Source of the DNA: Microplitis mediator | Lineage: Eukaryota > Arthropoda > Insecta > Hymenoptera > Braconidae | Assembly: GCF_029852145.1 (NCBI RefSeq) | Contig: NC_079974.1 | Span: forward strand, 12,463,041-12,527,040 | Length of the DNA stretch: 64,000 nt | Direction of reading: 5' to 3' | Notes under the pieces: generated by a model | Told to the model about the DNA's origin: nothing | Database searches by the model: none | What the model saw: only the letters and a program-made list of their open reading frames with translations | Part shown: in pieces, positions 54,321-64,000 of the stretch | How the letters are laid out: each line of letters starts with the position of its first letter | How positions within the stretch are numbered: the stretch's first letter is position 1 | Made by a program: the position numbers and the translations under genes

Positions 54321-55604
54321 ATGCCTGACCTTACAAAACTAAGCCCGGAGGATTTACTCGAGCTACAAACGCAATTAACGAACCAACAAAAAAGACTTGA
54401 TGAGTGGGAAATTGAACTTAGAGAGCGCGAATCCGCGATCGGTGACGGAAATATTGAAGCCATAATTAAATCTATTAAAGAACGGGAAAAATTAACTATT
54501 GAGAAAAATAGAGAACTGGATGAGACGTTAGCTGCTCAGTCAGAAAATATGGAAGATGGAGCATCTACCATATCGCGATTAGAACGACTGTCTGAGGAAA
54601 TACAGAATCTGAAACTCGGGCTTGCCGCTGACCCCAACATTACGACGACGGTCAGAATTTCAATAAAAGATGCACTTGCGTACGTTCCAAATTTTGATGG
54701 CAAAAACATGAACGTTTCTCAATTTGCTAGAACTTGTAAACGGGCCGTAGGCATGTTACCGCCGGGAACGGAAAAAACTTTTCTAGAATTGATGCGGCAA
54801 AAATTTTCGGAGGAAGCGCGGCTGGTTGTAGAAAATAGCGAATACGAATCACTTAACGAACTCGAGGCCTTATTGCGAAGCATTTTTGATCCACAACGTA
54901 CGGTGAGCCAATATAAAGCCGAGTTGGAGAATATTTCTATAAACTCCGGAGAATCAATTCTTAGTTACATTAGTAGAGTCCAGGCATTGCATCAGGATAT
55001 CATACATGCGGAATTATGTGAAAAAGGTAAATTACTTTCGAGCGAAAAACAGAAATTAGAAGGTAATACTATAAATGCATTTTTAAATGGCCTTCCCCCA
55101 TTGAAAAGAATCGAATGCCGATTAAAATCGCACGACACTTTGGAAAAAACATTCCAAGCTGCAACCACGGTTTACAAGCTAAGTGATAAAGATGATATGC
55201 GTTTCGCATGCAATTCAGCAGCAGTTATGGCTATACAAGGTCCATCTAACGGTGCTAGGCCGAAATTGAAATGTGATTTTTGTGGTAAAATCGGGCACAC
55301 AGTCGAACGTTGTTGGAAGAAAAACAACGTTAATACTAACCAAAAACAAACTGAACTAATGCATAAGTCGAATGACCAAATCAAACCATTTAAAACTTAT
55401 TGCGATTTTTGTAAAGTCGATACACATGACCTCACGGTATGCCGTCGATTCGAAAGGCTATATCGCACGCGTCAACAAAAACTGCAACCGATGTCGGGAA
55501 ACGCGACAGGCACTCGGGAAAATGTGACGGATTTCCGGGTGAACACAATAGTTCCGTCGGCCCCACTGGAACCAGAAGACGAGTTGAGTGCCCAGAACGA
55601 GTAG
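54321..55604 (+). CDS. gag: Gag of env-bearing retroelement (427 aa)
   Basis: ATG at 54321 follows a T-run leader. Residues 1-100 are highly charged with heptad-like helices (LEEIQNLKLGL region), a likely coiled coil. Residues ~110-290 form a capsid-type domain (YVPNFDGKNMNVSQFARTCK; FDPQRTVSQYKAELENISIN). Two zinc-binding motifs follow: CDFCGKIGHTVERC (about 317-330), a canonical CCHC, and CDFCKVDTHDLTVC (about 361-374). The frame is intact and overlaps the protease frame by a -1 shift near its end. It would form the particle core and bind genomic RNA. Confidence 0.9.
   Translation: MPDLTKLSPEDLLELQTQLTNQQKRLDEWEIELRERESAIGDGNIEAIIKSIKEREKLTIEKNRELDETLAAQSENMEDGASTISRLERLSEEIQNLKLGLAADPNITTTVRISIKDALAYVPNFDGKNMNVSQFARTCKRAVGMLPPGTEKTFLELMRQKFSEEARLVVENSEYESLNELEALLRSIFDPQRTVSQYKAELENISINSGESILSYISRVQALHQDIIHAELCEKGKLLSSEKQKLEGNTINAFLNGLPPLKRIECRLKSHDTLEKTFQAATTVYKLSDKDDMRFACNSAAVMAIQGPSNGARPKLKCDFCGKIGHTVERCWKKNNVNTNQKQTELMHKSNDQIKPFKTYCDFCKVDTHDLTVCRRFERLYRTRQQKLQPMSGNATGTRENVTDFRVNTIVPSAPLEPEDELSAQNE
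55496..55541 (+). promoter_or_regulatory. -1 ribosomal frameshift signal, env-bearing element
   Basis: The heptamer GGGAAAC (55496-55502) sits in correct gag phase (G GGA AAC). An 8-nt spacer leads to a stem of CACTCGG(G)AAA (55511-55521) with TTTCCGGGTG (55532-55541), one bulge and one G-T pair. The -1 frame read from 55502 is the protease frame, which remains open past the gag stop. Confidence 0.78.
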
Positions 55605-56434
55605 TGGGAACGGCGACTGTCCACATGAAAAAAGCATGCATTCCGTCAGTCTTAGTAAAATCAGTAGACTTTAAAACAACAGCAGTAGTAATGCTCGACA
55701 CAGGATCAGAAGTCAATTTAATAAAAATGAACACATTGGTAAATCCTAAAAATATAAATTCAAACATGAAATTAAAACTGGTAGGCATAAGTGCTTTACC
55801 TGTAATGACTTTGGGAACTATTAACATAAACATTTTGGGGAAAACATGCTTATTTCATGTGGTCAACGACGACTTTCCAACACAATACAATGCAATACTT
55901 GGATCAGAATTTTTCAAGTTATACAAGGCCTCATTACGATATGAGGACAACATGTTTAAATTTATGGACGTTGAAATTCCATTTTTCATCGCGGAATCAG
56001 TAACGGTCCCTGCAAAATCGGTGACGTCATTATTAGTTAGAATCGCTAGTAATTCAGAAACTGTGGGACTGATACCACCCATACGAATTTCACCTGGTGT
56101 TACAGCCGGGGGAACCGTCGAAATTGCTCTCCCAAACAATAAAACCTTTGTCAGGGCAATTAACAATTCTCATAAGGACGTCCAGATCTATCTGCCCGTC
56201 GTCCAAATTTCAGAATGTCCATGGCTATCGGAGTCGGTAGAACAGTTCCAAGGTGCATGTCGGCGTACCGCTAGCAGGAACACCCCCGATTCAGTCGATT
56301 CACGAAGCGTTCGTATGGTAGGCCTAGCAATGATGCCAAAGGATCCGGTCATCCGAATGGCCATAGATGAGCTGCCCGACAGATCAATTTTTCAAATTTC
56401 GACAAAAGCATTAGATATCGATAGAGCAAACTAA
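55502..56434 (+). CDS. pol: Protease region of pol
   Basis: The frame is open on both sides of the frameshift site. After a linker, the aspartic protease reads AVVMLDTGSEVNLIKM (about 55684-55731), with the catalytic DTGS, and the second half has ILGSEFFKLYKASLRY. A downstream segment (PAKSVTSLLVRIASNS) resembles the spacer before RT in errantivirus-like elements. The frame ends at TAA 56432-56434, but the same frame continues open on the other side, so this is one pol interrupted by a single stop. Confidence 0.88.
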   Translation, partial: RDRHSGKCDGFPGEHNSSVGPTGTRRRVECPERVVGTATVHMKKACIPSVLVKSVDFKTTAVVMLDTGSEVNLIKMNTLVNPKNINSNMKLKLVGISALPVMTLGTININILGKTCLFHVVNDDFPTQYNAILGSEFFKLYKASLRYEDNMFKFMDVEIPFFIAESVTVPAKSVTSLLVRIASNSETVGLIPPIRISPGVTAGGTVEIALPNNKTFVRAINNSHKDVQIYLPVVQISECPWLSESVEQFQGACRRTASRNTPDSVDSRSVRMVGLAMMPKDPVIRMAIDELPDRSIFQISTKALDIDRAN

Positions 56435-59400
56435 GTCATTTTACTAGTTCAATTTTCCTCTGAACTAAATCAGGAAAATCTTGGAAAAGCCAAATCACTT
56501 ATTCAGGAATATCAAGACATATTCCATTTAAAGGGTGAAAAATTAAGTTGCACGAATGTGCTCATGCACAGAATAAACACTGTGGACGACGTTCCAGTAT
56601 TCAAGAAGCAGTATAGGTTCCCTCCAATACATAAGGAGGAAATTATGAAGCAAGTCCGCGAACTTGAGGAGGCAGGAATAATTGTCCCCTCAGAATCGGG
56701 TTATAGCGCACCCATTTGGGTGGTGCCTAAGGCACCTGACGCTGAGGGAAATAAGAAATGGCGCATGGTCCTTGATTATCGCGCGTTAAATGAAAAAACA
56801 ATAAATGACGCGTGTCCACTTCCTAACATTAGGGAGATTCTGGACCAAGTCGGTAAGGCGGAAATATTCTCTACATTCGACTGTGCTAGCGGTTTTCACC
56901 AGGTAAAGATCCATCCTGATGATCGGCATAAAACTGCATTCTCAACACCGTTTCAGCACTATGAATTCGTAAGAATGCCTTTCGGATTAAAAAATGCGCC
57001 GCCGACATACCAACGCACTATGGACAGAGTGCTCGTTGGATTGCAGGGGGTAATTTTATTCACTTATATTGATGATATCGTAGTATATTCGGTAACGTTT
57101 GAGGATCAGATAAGAAAAATAAGAATGCTTTTCGATCGTTTGCGGAAGGCAGGGATGCAACTACAACCGGAAAAATGTAAGCTTTTTCAGTCCGAAGTGA
57201 ATTATTTGGGTCACGTAATATCGAGGGATGGCGTGAAACCAGATTTTCGGAAAGTAAAAGCAGTCAAAGAATTTCCCGTTCCGAAAAACGTAAAAAAAGT
57301 CAGACAATTTTTAGGTCTTACAGGTTACTATCGAAGATTCATTGATAATTACGCCAAAATTGCCAAACCACTAACTCGGTTGTTATTAAAAGATACCCCA
57401 TTCGTTTTCGGTCGAGAACAGATGAATGCATTTATCACACTGCGCGACCAGTTATGTAATCCGCCGGTGTTACAATATCCAGACTTTACAAGTGAATTCA
57501 TAATCACTACAGACGCGTGTGATTATGGAATCGCCGGATGTCTCAGCCAAGGGGAAGTTAACAAGGATAAGCCGATAGCGTATGTGTCACGTGTTCTAAA
57601 CGCGGCGGAAAGAAATTACTCTACAATAGAAAAAGAGATGCTCGTGATAGTCTCCTCAGTCGGACAATTTCGCCAATATATTTATGGGAACCGGTTTACG
57701 CTGGTAACCGACCACCGGCCGCTAGTGTGGATCAATTCGGTTTCGTCTCCCAACTCCCGAATAGTGAGATGGAGAATTAGTATGTCCGACTACAATTACC
57801 GGGTAATATATAAACCAGGGCGGAGCAACTCGAACGCGGATGCACTGTCCCGTATCCTGGTGGTCGAGGAGGTCGGGTCTGCCGAAGTATTTGTGGCACG
57901 ACCCAAGAAACGCGCCAAACTAGAATTATATGATAGTACTACCACGGAATCGGAAGAGACCTCAGAAGAAGATCGCGTGCGGAAAAAGCCACTCGAGGAA
58001 ACACGGCCGATAAATATACAATCCCGACCGATACTCAGACGATCGGAACGCCTTAAAAATAAAGAAAAAAAACAGAAAGAAATCGTTGTAAACCTGCGCG
58101 AGATTTTTAGTAATGACGAAGGCGAAGCATGCAAGCCAGCATCGAAAGGAAAAAATGAAATAACGTCTCGAAGGGCAAATACGCGATCTATTAAAGAAAC
58201 TAACGACGAACCGCGAAAAGAAGTAAGGAAGGAGGGGGAATCACCAATGGATACCTCGGAAGAAAGCGGGTCGGGCGATCATAATAACGGGTCGGATGAA
58301 TTAAGTGATATCGAATCGGATTGGGAGTTTAAAGACAACTCGTTGTCAAGGCAGATTGGGAAGAATACAATAGAGACTCGTGATCGATTAGTAATGTGCA
58401 AAGACAATATCGTTATCTTTGTAACGGCCGCAGGTGAACCATGTGATGAGGGTAGTCTCGAGATACTGCCATTAATACGATTACCGAAGGAACTAACGTT
58501 CCAAAAAGTACACCGGATAAATTACAAAACGTCAAAGAAATGTTTGATTGGTGTTTTGAAGTATAGACAATGGTATCCAATTACCGAGGAAGACGTTAAG
58601 CAGACTATTGGAGCATTGTATAATGTAGTATGTGAATTAAATTTAAATTCATTTAGTATAGCAAAGACAGACAAAATTGATGAAATACCGTGGACTTCTA
58701 TACAGAATGCATTAGTAGAACAATTTCTTGAGACTAGGACTAGGATTACAATACACTTACAGGAAATTAAAATACCTCAGAAAAATGACATTGATAGTAT
58801 ATTGAACGAAGGACATGCGGTACCGACAGCTGGACATAAGGGTATAGGGAAAACGTACAGACGCATAAGACAGAGCTATTTCTGGCAAAATATGAAACAA
58901 GACATTACGAATTACGTTAATAGATGTAGTGATTGCCAATTAAAGAAATTAGTACGGGTAAAAACTAGACAGCCTATGGTAATAACAGACACGCCAACCT
59001 CATCGTTTGATAAGATAGCTCTGGATATCATGTGGGGTCTGGATCGTGCTCCCTCTGGCAATCATTACATCTTAACAATTCAGGACTTGCTAACAAAGTA
59101 CTCGATAGCGATGCCCCTGGCACAGGCTACGGCCGTTGACGTGGCAAATGCATTGATAACCAACTGGATTTGCTACTTCAGTGCACCCAAAGCCATACTG
59201 ACTGACCAAGGCACTAACTTTTTATCTAGTTTGATGCGAGCGGTTGCAAAGAAATTTCAAATCAAGCACTATCATACAACTGCGTATCACCCGCAGAGTA
59301 ATGGCTCGGTTGAACGTTCGCATCATACATTTACAGAATATCTAAGACAGTATACGACTGGCTGTACGGACTGGGACGACTTATTAGGGTTAGCATGTTT

Positions 59401-59818
59401 CTCATATAATACGACTCAGCATGAGGGGACGGGTTTTACACCGTTTCAATTAGTATTTGGTAAGCTTGCTAGGGTACCTTCGAGCCTCCCACCGACGGAA
59501 GAGCCAAATCAGACGTACGCTAATTATTTAGAAAATTTGTTTAAAAAAATACATAGAGCAGAGAAAATTGCGGCGGACAACTTATATAAATCTAAGTTGA
59601 AATCTAAAGAATATTATGATAAGAAAGTACATGCCGAAAATCTAAAAATAGGGGATCTAGTTTATATGAGTAAAGAAGCGAGGCGAGGAAAGGGAGATTC
59701 ACACTATACGGGTCCTTACGAGGTTTTAGAAGTGTTACCAAATCAAAATTGTAAAATTAAAATAGATCAAATGACTAAAACAGTCCATATAAACAGACTG
59801 AGAAAAACGCGATTCTAA
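56435..59818 (+). CDS. pol: Pol: RT, RNase H, extra domain, integrase
   Basis: Continuing the protease frame after one stop, it encodes RT (WRMVLDYRALNEKT; MPFGLKNAPPTYQRTMD; YIDD near 57066), RNase H (IITTDACDYGIAGCLSQ and NADALSRI), then an acidic/basic linker and an unusual ~140-residue domain (about 58380-58790). Integrase follows, with GHKGIGKTYRRIRQSYF and CSDCQ zinc ligands, then the D-D-E residues in ALDIMWGLD, LTDQGTNF and HPQSNGSVERSH. It ends at TAA 59816-59818, just before the env splice acceptor. The errantivirus-like affiliation is inferred from domain spelling and the env position. Confidence 0.93.
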   Translation, partial: VILLVQFSSELNQENLGKAKSLIQEYQDIFHLKGEKLSCTNVLMHRINTVDDVPVFKKQYRFPPIHKEEIMKQVRELEEAGIIVPSESGYSAPIWVVPKAPDAEGNKKWRMVLDYRALNEKTINDACPLPNIREILDQVGKAEIFSTFDCASGFHQVKIHPDDRHKTAFSTPFQHYEFVRMPFGLKNAPPTYQRTMDRVLVGLQGVILFTYIDDIVVYSVTFEDQIRKIRMLFDRLRKAGMQLQPEKCKLFQSEVNYLGHVISRDGVKPDFRKVKAVKEFPVPKNVKKVRQFLGLTGYYRRFIDNYAKIAKPLTRLLLKDTPFVFGREQMNAFITLRDQLCNPPVLQYPDFTSEFIITTDACDYGIAGCLSQGEVNKDKPIAYVSRVLNAAERNYSTIEKEMLVIVSSVGQFRQYIYGNRFTLVTDHRPLVWINSVSSPNSRIVRWRISMSDYNYRVIYKPGRSNSNADALSRILVVEEVGSAEVFVARPKKRAKLELYDSTTTESEETSEEDRVRKKPLEETRPINIQSRPILRRSERLKNKEKKQKEIVVNLREIFSNDEGEACKPASKGKNEITSRRANTRSIKETNDEPRKEVRKEGESPMDTSEESGSGDHNNGSDELSDIESDWEFKDNSLSRQIGKNTIETRDRLVMCKDNIVIFVTAAGEPCDEGSLEILPLIRLPKELTFQKVHRINYKTSKKCLIGVLKYRQWYPITEEDVKQTIGALYNVVCELNLNSFSIAKTDKIDEIPWTSIQNALVEQFLETRTRITIHLQEIKIPQKNDIDSILNEGHAVPTAGHKGIGKTYRRIRQSYFWQNMKQDITNYVNRCSDCQLKKLVRVKTRQPMVITDTPTSSFDKIALDIMWGLDRAPSGNHYILTIQDLLTKYSIAMPLAQATAVDVANALITNWICYFSAPKAILTDQGTNFLSSLMRAVAKKFQIKHYHTTAYHPQSNGSVERSHHTFTEYLRQYTTGCTDWDDLLGLACFSYNTTQHEGTGFTPFQLVFGKLARVPSSLPPTEEPNQTYANYLENLFKKIHRAEKIAADNLYKSKLKSKEYYDKKVHAENLKIGDLVYMSKEARRGKGDSHYTGPYEVLEVLPNQNCKIKIDQMTKTVHINRLRKTRF

Positions 59819-59828
59819 ATTGTTACAG
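59817..59828 (+). promoter_or_regulatory. Probable splice acceptor for env mRNA
   Basis: AAATTGTTACAG ends at 59828, 13 nt before the env ATG and right at the pol stop. Errantivirus env is made from a spliced RNA, so this is the expected place. It has a weak pyrimidine tract. Confidence 0.45.
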
Positions 59829-59841
59829 GAAACCCGGCAAA

Positions 59842-61785
59842 ATGAGGACAATCTTATGGTGGGTGGTACTTCTTCCGCTCGCCAATTGTCTGATCGGCTA
59901 TGACTGCAGCGGTGGATCGCTCAACATGACAACAATATCTTTATTGGGAGTAGAGGAGTGTGGTGTGCCGAGTAATTAATTTAGAGCAAAAACCGTAAAG
60001 TTGCAATTATTACAAACTATTGATTTCACCGAGGTGGAAGTAACTGAATGTCGGATAGAAATAGACAGGCAAATTCATCACTGCGGCATGCACTCCCACA
60101 GCTCAGTAGTATTAAATTATAGAAAGAATTACTTGTTAGACATAAATTCATCACAATGTTTAATGATGTATAACATGGGAGCAGTCAGTCTAGGCTCAAC
60201 GATCAACGTCTTTGGGCTCAAGAGGAATGCAACCAACCACCGTCACGTCATGTTGGCGGGAACATTAGACACTGGAGGCTCATGTCACGGGGCAACTTAC
60301 ACAGATCCATTCGAAGATTGGTCGGGAGTAGTCGTAGACGCTAATCTTCAAATTACGATAAACCGATATTCAGCACTAGTTGATGTAAAAACAGGGTTAG
60401 TCACGTTACGATCAAATCATCGCTGCAACCTGAAACACCGTGTCTGTATAGATGGTGATGGATTTACAGCAGTTTGGGAAGACATACCCTCCGACCCATG
60501 TGGGGGAAACAAGTTTGGGGTATTATATGAAGGGTTGGCAACTCATATTCAAGCCACCGATACTGAACCGGAAATCTTTACACTCACAACCGAGGATGTG
60601 ACTTTCGCATTGGCAAAATCAAAGGAACACAGCAAATGTGGAGTCACTGTAATAAGCACAGAACATCCAAAGATATTTATTGTAGTAGGCGAAATGTCAA
60701 TAGCGACAAAAAAGCTAGCAGTCAATAACATGGACATTTTTGCTTATATTAATTCCAAATTTGTCTACGTAGAAAGGCACATACGAACTCAGATTCAAGA
60801 TCTATATCATGATATCGTAATGCATCGCTGTGAAATGGAACGTAACGTACTGATGAACAGTCTAGCTTTATCTGCACTAGATCCAGACCAGTTTGGATAT
60901 GCCCTTATGAAAGCACCGGGATATCACACAGTTGTCGCAGGAGAAGTAGTCCATGTAGTTAAGTGCACCGGAGTACCTGTTCGAAGGAGACAAACAGAAG
61001 AATGCTATCAGGAACTTCCCGTCACCTTCAAGAATCAAAGCTTTTTCCTAATGCCAAAATCAAGAACGTTGGTAAGAAAGGGGACGATGGTTGAATGTAA
61101 CGAATATCTCCCGATTCAATATAATGTGGATGGTCTGTGGTACCAGTTAGATCCAAAGTCGTCACTAGCACCACCACCGCAGACCTTGAAGCCAAACAAC
61201 GAGCCAACGTGGAGCTACGAGACGCCAGAACACTTGGCGAAAAGTGGTATATATTCGCAGGAAGATTTGGAGCGGCTCCGGGATAAAATCATGTTCCCAG
61301 TGGAAAAAGTAGCTCTTTTGAATTCGATCGCTAGGGGAATGTCAGGGAAGTCAACGGCTGACAAACAGGTTTCAATTATTGGCCTACTGGATGAAGAAGC
61401 ACTAACAAAATTGGCTGAATCCACAGCAGCGAAAATTTGGTTTGGTTTTGTGCAATTTGGAAGTATCAGCGCTGGATTAATGACGATTATGATAATCATA
61501 AAACTTGTGAAGATGGTAGCAGACACAATACTGCATGGGTACGCATTACATCAAGTCTACGGATGGAGCCTGCACTTACTCGGGGCTCTCTGGAACACCT
61601 TGGCAGGAATCCTTTTACACAAACATCTGAAAAATCTACAACAAGTAAACCAATTGAATCCTGTATCAGAAGAAGTCATCACGAAACAACCAAAACCAAG
61701 ATCAAGGAACTTATATGATGAGGCAAGCAACCAACTACAAACAGCAACAGTTGAACTGAAAGGCGTTGATCCCGTCTTACTTTAA
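59842..61785 (+). CDS. env: Envelope glycoprotein, chuvirus-like, one internal stop
   Basis: ATG at 59842 starts a hydrophobic signal peptide (ILWWVVLLPLANC), then YDCSGGSLNMTTISLLGVEE. TAA at 59977-59979 interrupts the frame, which is open again to 61785, about 647 codons in all. The ectodomain is Cys-rich (HHCGMHSHSSVV; HRCNLKHRVCIDGDG; EECYQELPVTFKNQSFF) and has few N-glycosylation sites. A transmembrane helix lies around codons 531-560 (FGSISAGLMTIMIIIKLV), followed by a second hydrophobic stretch and a ~60-residue tail. There is no baculovirus-F-like heptad or fusion peptide as in typical errantivirus Env. The motif order is that of glycoproteins of chuviruses and their arthropod relatives (Jingchuvirales), which retrotransposons are known to have captured. 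Assignment is from memory of motifs, not a search. Confidence 0.78.
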
Positions 61786-61792
61786 CGTCTCC

Positions 61793-61830
61793 AAAAAACC
61801 ACACAGCCTTAAGTCACTGTGGGGTTTTTT
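61793..61830 (+). other. Strong hairpin between env and the polypurine tract
   Basis: AAAAAACC-A-CACAG pairs with CTGTG-G-GGTTTTTT around a 10-nt loop: 13 base pairs with one mismatch. It starts 7 nt after the env stop. Confidence 0.75.
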
Positions 61831-61833
61831 ACT

Positions 61834-61844
61834 AAGGGCGGGGG
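61834..61844 (+). promoter_or_regulatory. Polypurine tract
   Basis: AAGGGCGGGGG lies directly before the 3' LTR. It has one pyrimidine. Confidence 0.75.
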
Positions 61845-62730
61845 TGTTACGATCTCAACCCCTTCCAGACCTGTTAAAAAAAGGGAGTTGCCCTGCTGAC
61901 GAGTTTCCCCGTTACTCACCGGCAGGCCCAGAGTGTGGAAGCTTAACTGACTGACTCCCGAAAAATTATTCATACATAATTATTATATATTATCCTTATA
62001 CAAATTATTATACATTCATACATAACTATTATATATGATTACACAAAATTATTATATATTCATACATAATTATCTTTTAGTTATTATAGTACATATGTAT
62101 GTTCATGTGTATATGCATATATATATATATATATATGAATATATATATATATATGTGTGTGTACATGCATATACATATACAATTATTATTATTAACGCAT
62201 ATATACACTTACACATTATTACGAATACATGACCAGGTTCGATGGTGAATCAAGGATGAGGTACCGACGTCAGCAGAAATAAGAATTATTATTCAAATAA
62301 AGATACTAAGAAATTCTAAAAGTTTAAACAATTCAAAACAATAAAGTCAGCATCTTCACACGGTACGTTATCAAAGAAGTGTAAGTTTACTGTCGCTATA
62401 TCCCACCTTTGGTCCACCGGATGTAATCTGATCGGGCATTGTTAATATATATGAACGTCGCAGATCAACGGAGGTACTCACTCTTCAGTCAGTAAGTCCC
62501 GGAATTTCTCCGCGAATTAAATAAATTAATTCAACTGCCAGAAAATCACCACGGGATTCAGACCCCGTTCCAGAGCCTGGTAGACCAATTGGAGGAGTGG
62601 ATTACAGGGATTCCAATAATTCAACTAGATTAAAAGGTAAGCGAGCAACTAGAATAGGGAAACCCCGGAATCTATCGATATCCGAAAACATAGAGAGAAA
62701 AGGCGAATATTTTACGATCAGGTCGTAACA
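61845..62730 (+). repeat. 3' LTR of env-bearing retroelement (short form)
   Basis: 886 bp starting TGTTACGATCTC and ending GGTCGTAACA. In place of the 780-bp block of the 5' LTR it has about 12 bp (around 62516-62527). The shared parts differ by few bases and by microsatellite length (62115-62160). Confidence 0.88.
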
Positions 62731-64000
62731 GTTTTGATGTTTACCATTTTTGAATTTTGATTTTTTTTGTTATATAAAACTTTGACATTTTCTGCAAATC
62801 CTCAAATTTTTTCAGAGTGGTTTTTTTTCGATTTATATTTTTTTTCCAATTGAAAAAAATAATTTTTATATCTAGCCTTATTCCTCATAACACGATGCTT
62901 AAAATTTTTGAGAGTCTTCAGAGACCTTTTAAATTTTGATAAAAAAAAATGAAAACAATAAATTTAAATGGTAATTATCGAAATAATTCTAACTTTATTC
63001 GAAAAATCCAGTTAAAAAATAGAAGGACCTTCTGAATAATTTTTTCGTTTTTTTTTTCTGAAAACTACATTCAAAGACGAAGAAAACAAAAAAAAAAAGT
63101 TTTCGCTTGGTCCATTTTTGGACAGATGCTGGCAATTAAAAAAAAAAAATTCTTTTAACCATAAAACAATAAGTGTAGAAGGGATTTTTCATATAAGGAT
63201 TCAAAAGATCAAATTATAGAATGTTTATAATGATTAAGTTAGACGAGCACGTGACTGTCCAAAAATCACTACAAAATTTATAAAATACGCAGAAAAAAAA
63301 GATTTCTTGCCGCGAAAAATTTTAATTTGCACCAAGACATTTTATGCATTATCAATTAAATACAAAAGTTGTCTTGGAGCAAGAAAAGATTTTTTTAGTC
63401 AAGAAATAATTCCTTGCACCAACTAATTTTTTCTAGTTCTAAATGAATTTTTGTTTTCAATCCACAATCCAAACAATTTCTTGGGGTAAGTAAAAATTAT
63501 CTTTAGGCGACTAAAGATTTCTGTGTCAATGAATTCTTTTTTTTTCTATGCACACTTTTTTGGCTTTGAGAAGCTTCCTAAAACCAAAAGGAAGTATAAA
63601 AATCTGTCATTTTGGAATAAGTAACGCCATATAAATTTTACGGCTTTATATTCAGTGACATTCTGTCATGTTTAGTCACGGAATAATGAAAGTATTAATA
63701 TATTTAAAGAAAATAAATACGATTGTCATTTTTCTCGCTCAATTCAAATGTAATTCGAATGATATATATGAATCTATTTATCTCAATACTTGGCAATTGA
63801 AAAGAATTTTGCCACACAATAAAACGATAAAACAGAGCCTAAGTCGAATAACTACAAGAGGGAAATGTGCATAGAATGGAACGATAGTTGGCGCTGTGGT
63901 ATAAAAGATGATGTTGGTAAGGAAGAAATCGAAACAATGAGTAAGCGTAAAAAAGTTATAAGCTATGCTTCAAATTTAGCGCACTATGTATTATTTTTTA
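62731..64000. other. AT-rich region, nothing recognised
   Basis: It opens GTTTTGATG, consistent with a short target duplication, but does not resume element O in any way I can see. Homopolymer A and T runs are frequent. TTGCACCAAGACA and TTGCACCAACTAA near 63330-63425 are related phrases. No gene. Confidence 0.4.

Noticed and set aside
59842..61785. Classical errantivirus F-type Env
   Set aside because: The cysteine pattern and motifs do not fit, and no furin site followed by a fusion peptide is seen. A glycoprotein of the chuvirus type fits better.
61793..61830. Intrinsic (Rho-independent) terminator
   Set aside because: The hairpin plus T-run looks like one, but this is a eukaryotic retroelement and the T-run is part of the stem.
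1..64000. CRISPR arrays or bacterial operons
   Set aside because: Repeats here are satellites, LTRs and inverted repeats without the short direct-repeat and unique-spacer layout; genes have introns and retroelement structure.

Overview
The window is AT-rich eukaryotic DNA, almost certainly from an arthropod and most likely an insect. It has no bacterial or phage gene layout. It holds four Ty3/gypsy-type LTR retroelements, several solo LTRs, a dense set of TA-flanked palindromic DNA elements, AT microsatellites, and a few short spliced gene fragments, one with a THAP zinc finger. I see no complete host housekeeping gene. The taxon is an inference from element types and base composition only.

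Layout. 0.3-2.6 kb: satellite of about 220-bp units, each with a tRNA-like cloverleaf. 2.6-6.1 kb: decayed Ty3/gypsy pol, a short repeat cluster, a hairpin, a polypurine tract and a 257-bp 3' LTR. 6.15-12.97 kb: a run of long palindromic elements with ends at TA, one holding a nested element. 12.99-19.09 kb: minus-strand gypsy element with both LTRs, a tRNA-Pro-type primer site, a gag-pol frame with one amber codon, and a solo LTR inside its 5' LTR. 19.1-22.1 kb: LTR remnants, including a mosaic LTR. 22.1-24.7 kb: AT-rich low-complexity DNA. 24.76-28.87 kb: two near-perfect palindromes of 1.8 and 2.0 kb. 29.4-34.5 kb: possible LTR sequence and exon-like fragments of unknown genes.

34.77-39.73 kb is a 4,965-bp fold-back element with an exact 8-bp target duplication (GATATTTG). 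Each arm carries the same small spliced gene. 39.8-42.7 kb holds a short two-exon gene and a convergent THAP exon between 18-nt inverted repeats, split by an element whose ends are packed with TGACGTCA-like motifs.

43.3-52.5 kb is a gypsy element with a tRNA-Lys-type primer site, an 874-aa Gag, a textbook -1 frameshift signal, a broken pol and an extra zinc-knuckle ORF after pol. At 52.56 kb it is cut by a second full-length retroelement (52.56-62.73 kb). That element has gag, a second -1 frameshift signal, protease, RT/RNase H, an extra domain, integrase and an envelope gene. The envelope looks like a chuvirus-type glycoprotein rather than the usual errantivirus fusion protein. Its pol and env each carry one stop codon. 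62.7-64.0 kb is AT-rich DNA with nothing I recognise.

The retroelement genes work in the usual way: Gag makes the particle, protease matures it, RT/RNase H copies the RNA from a tRNA primer, integrase inserts the cDNA, and Env would allow extracellular spread. All copies here look damaged but some are recent.
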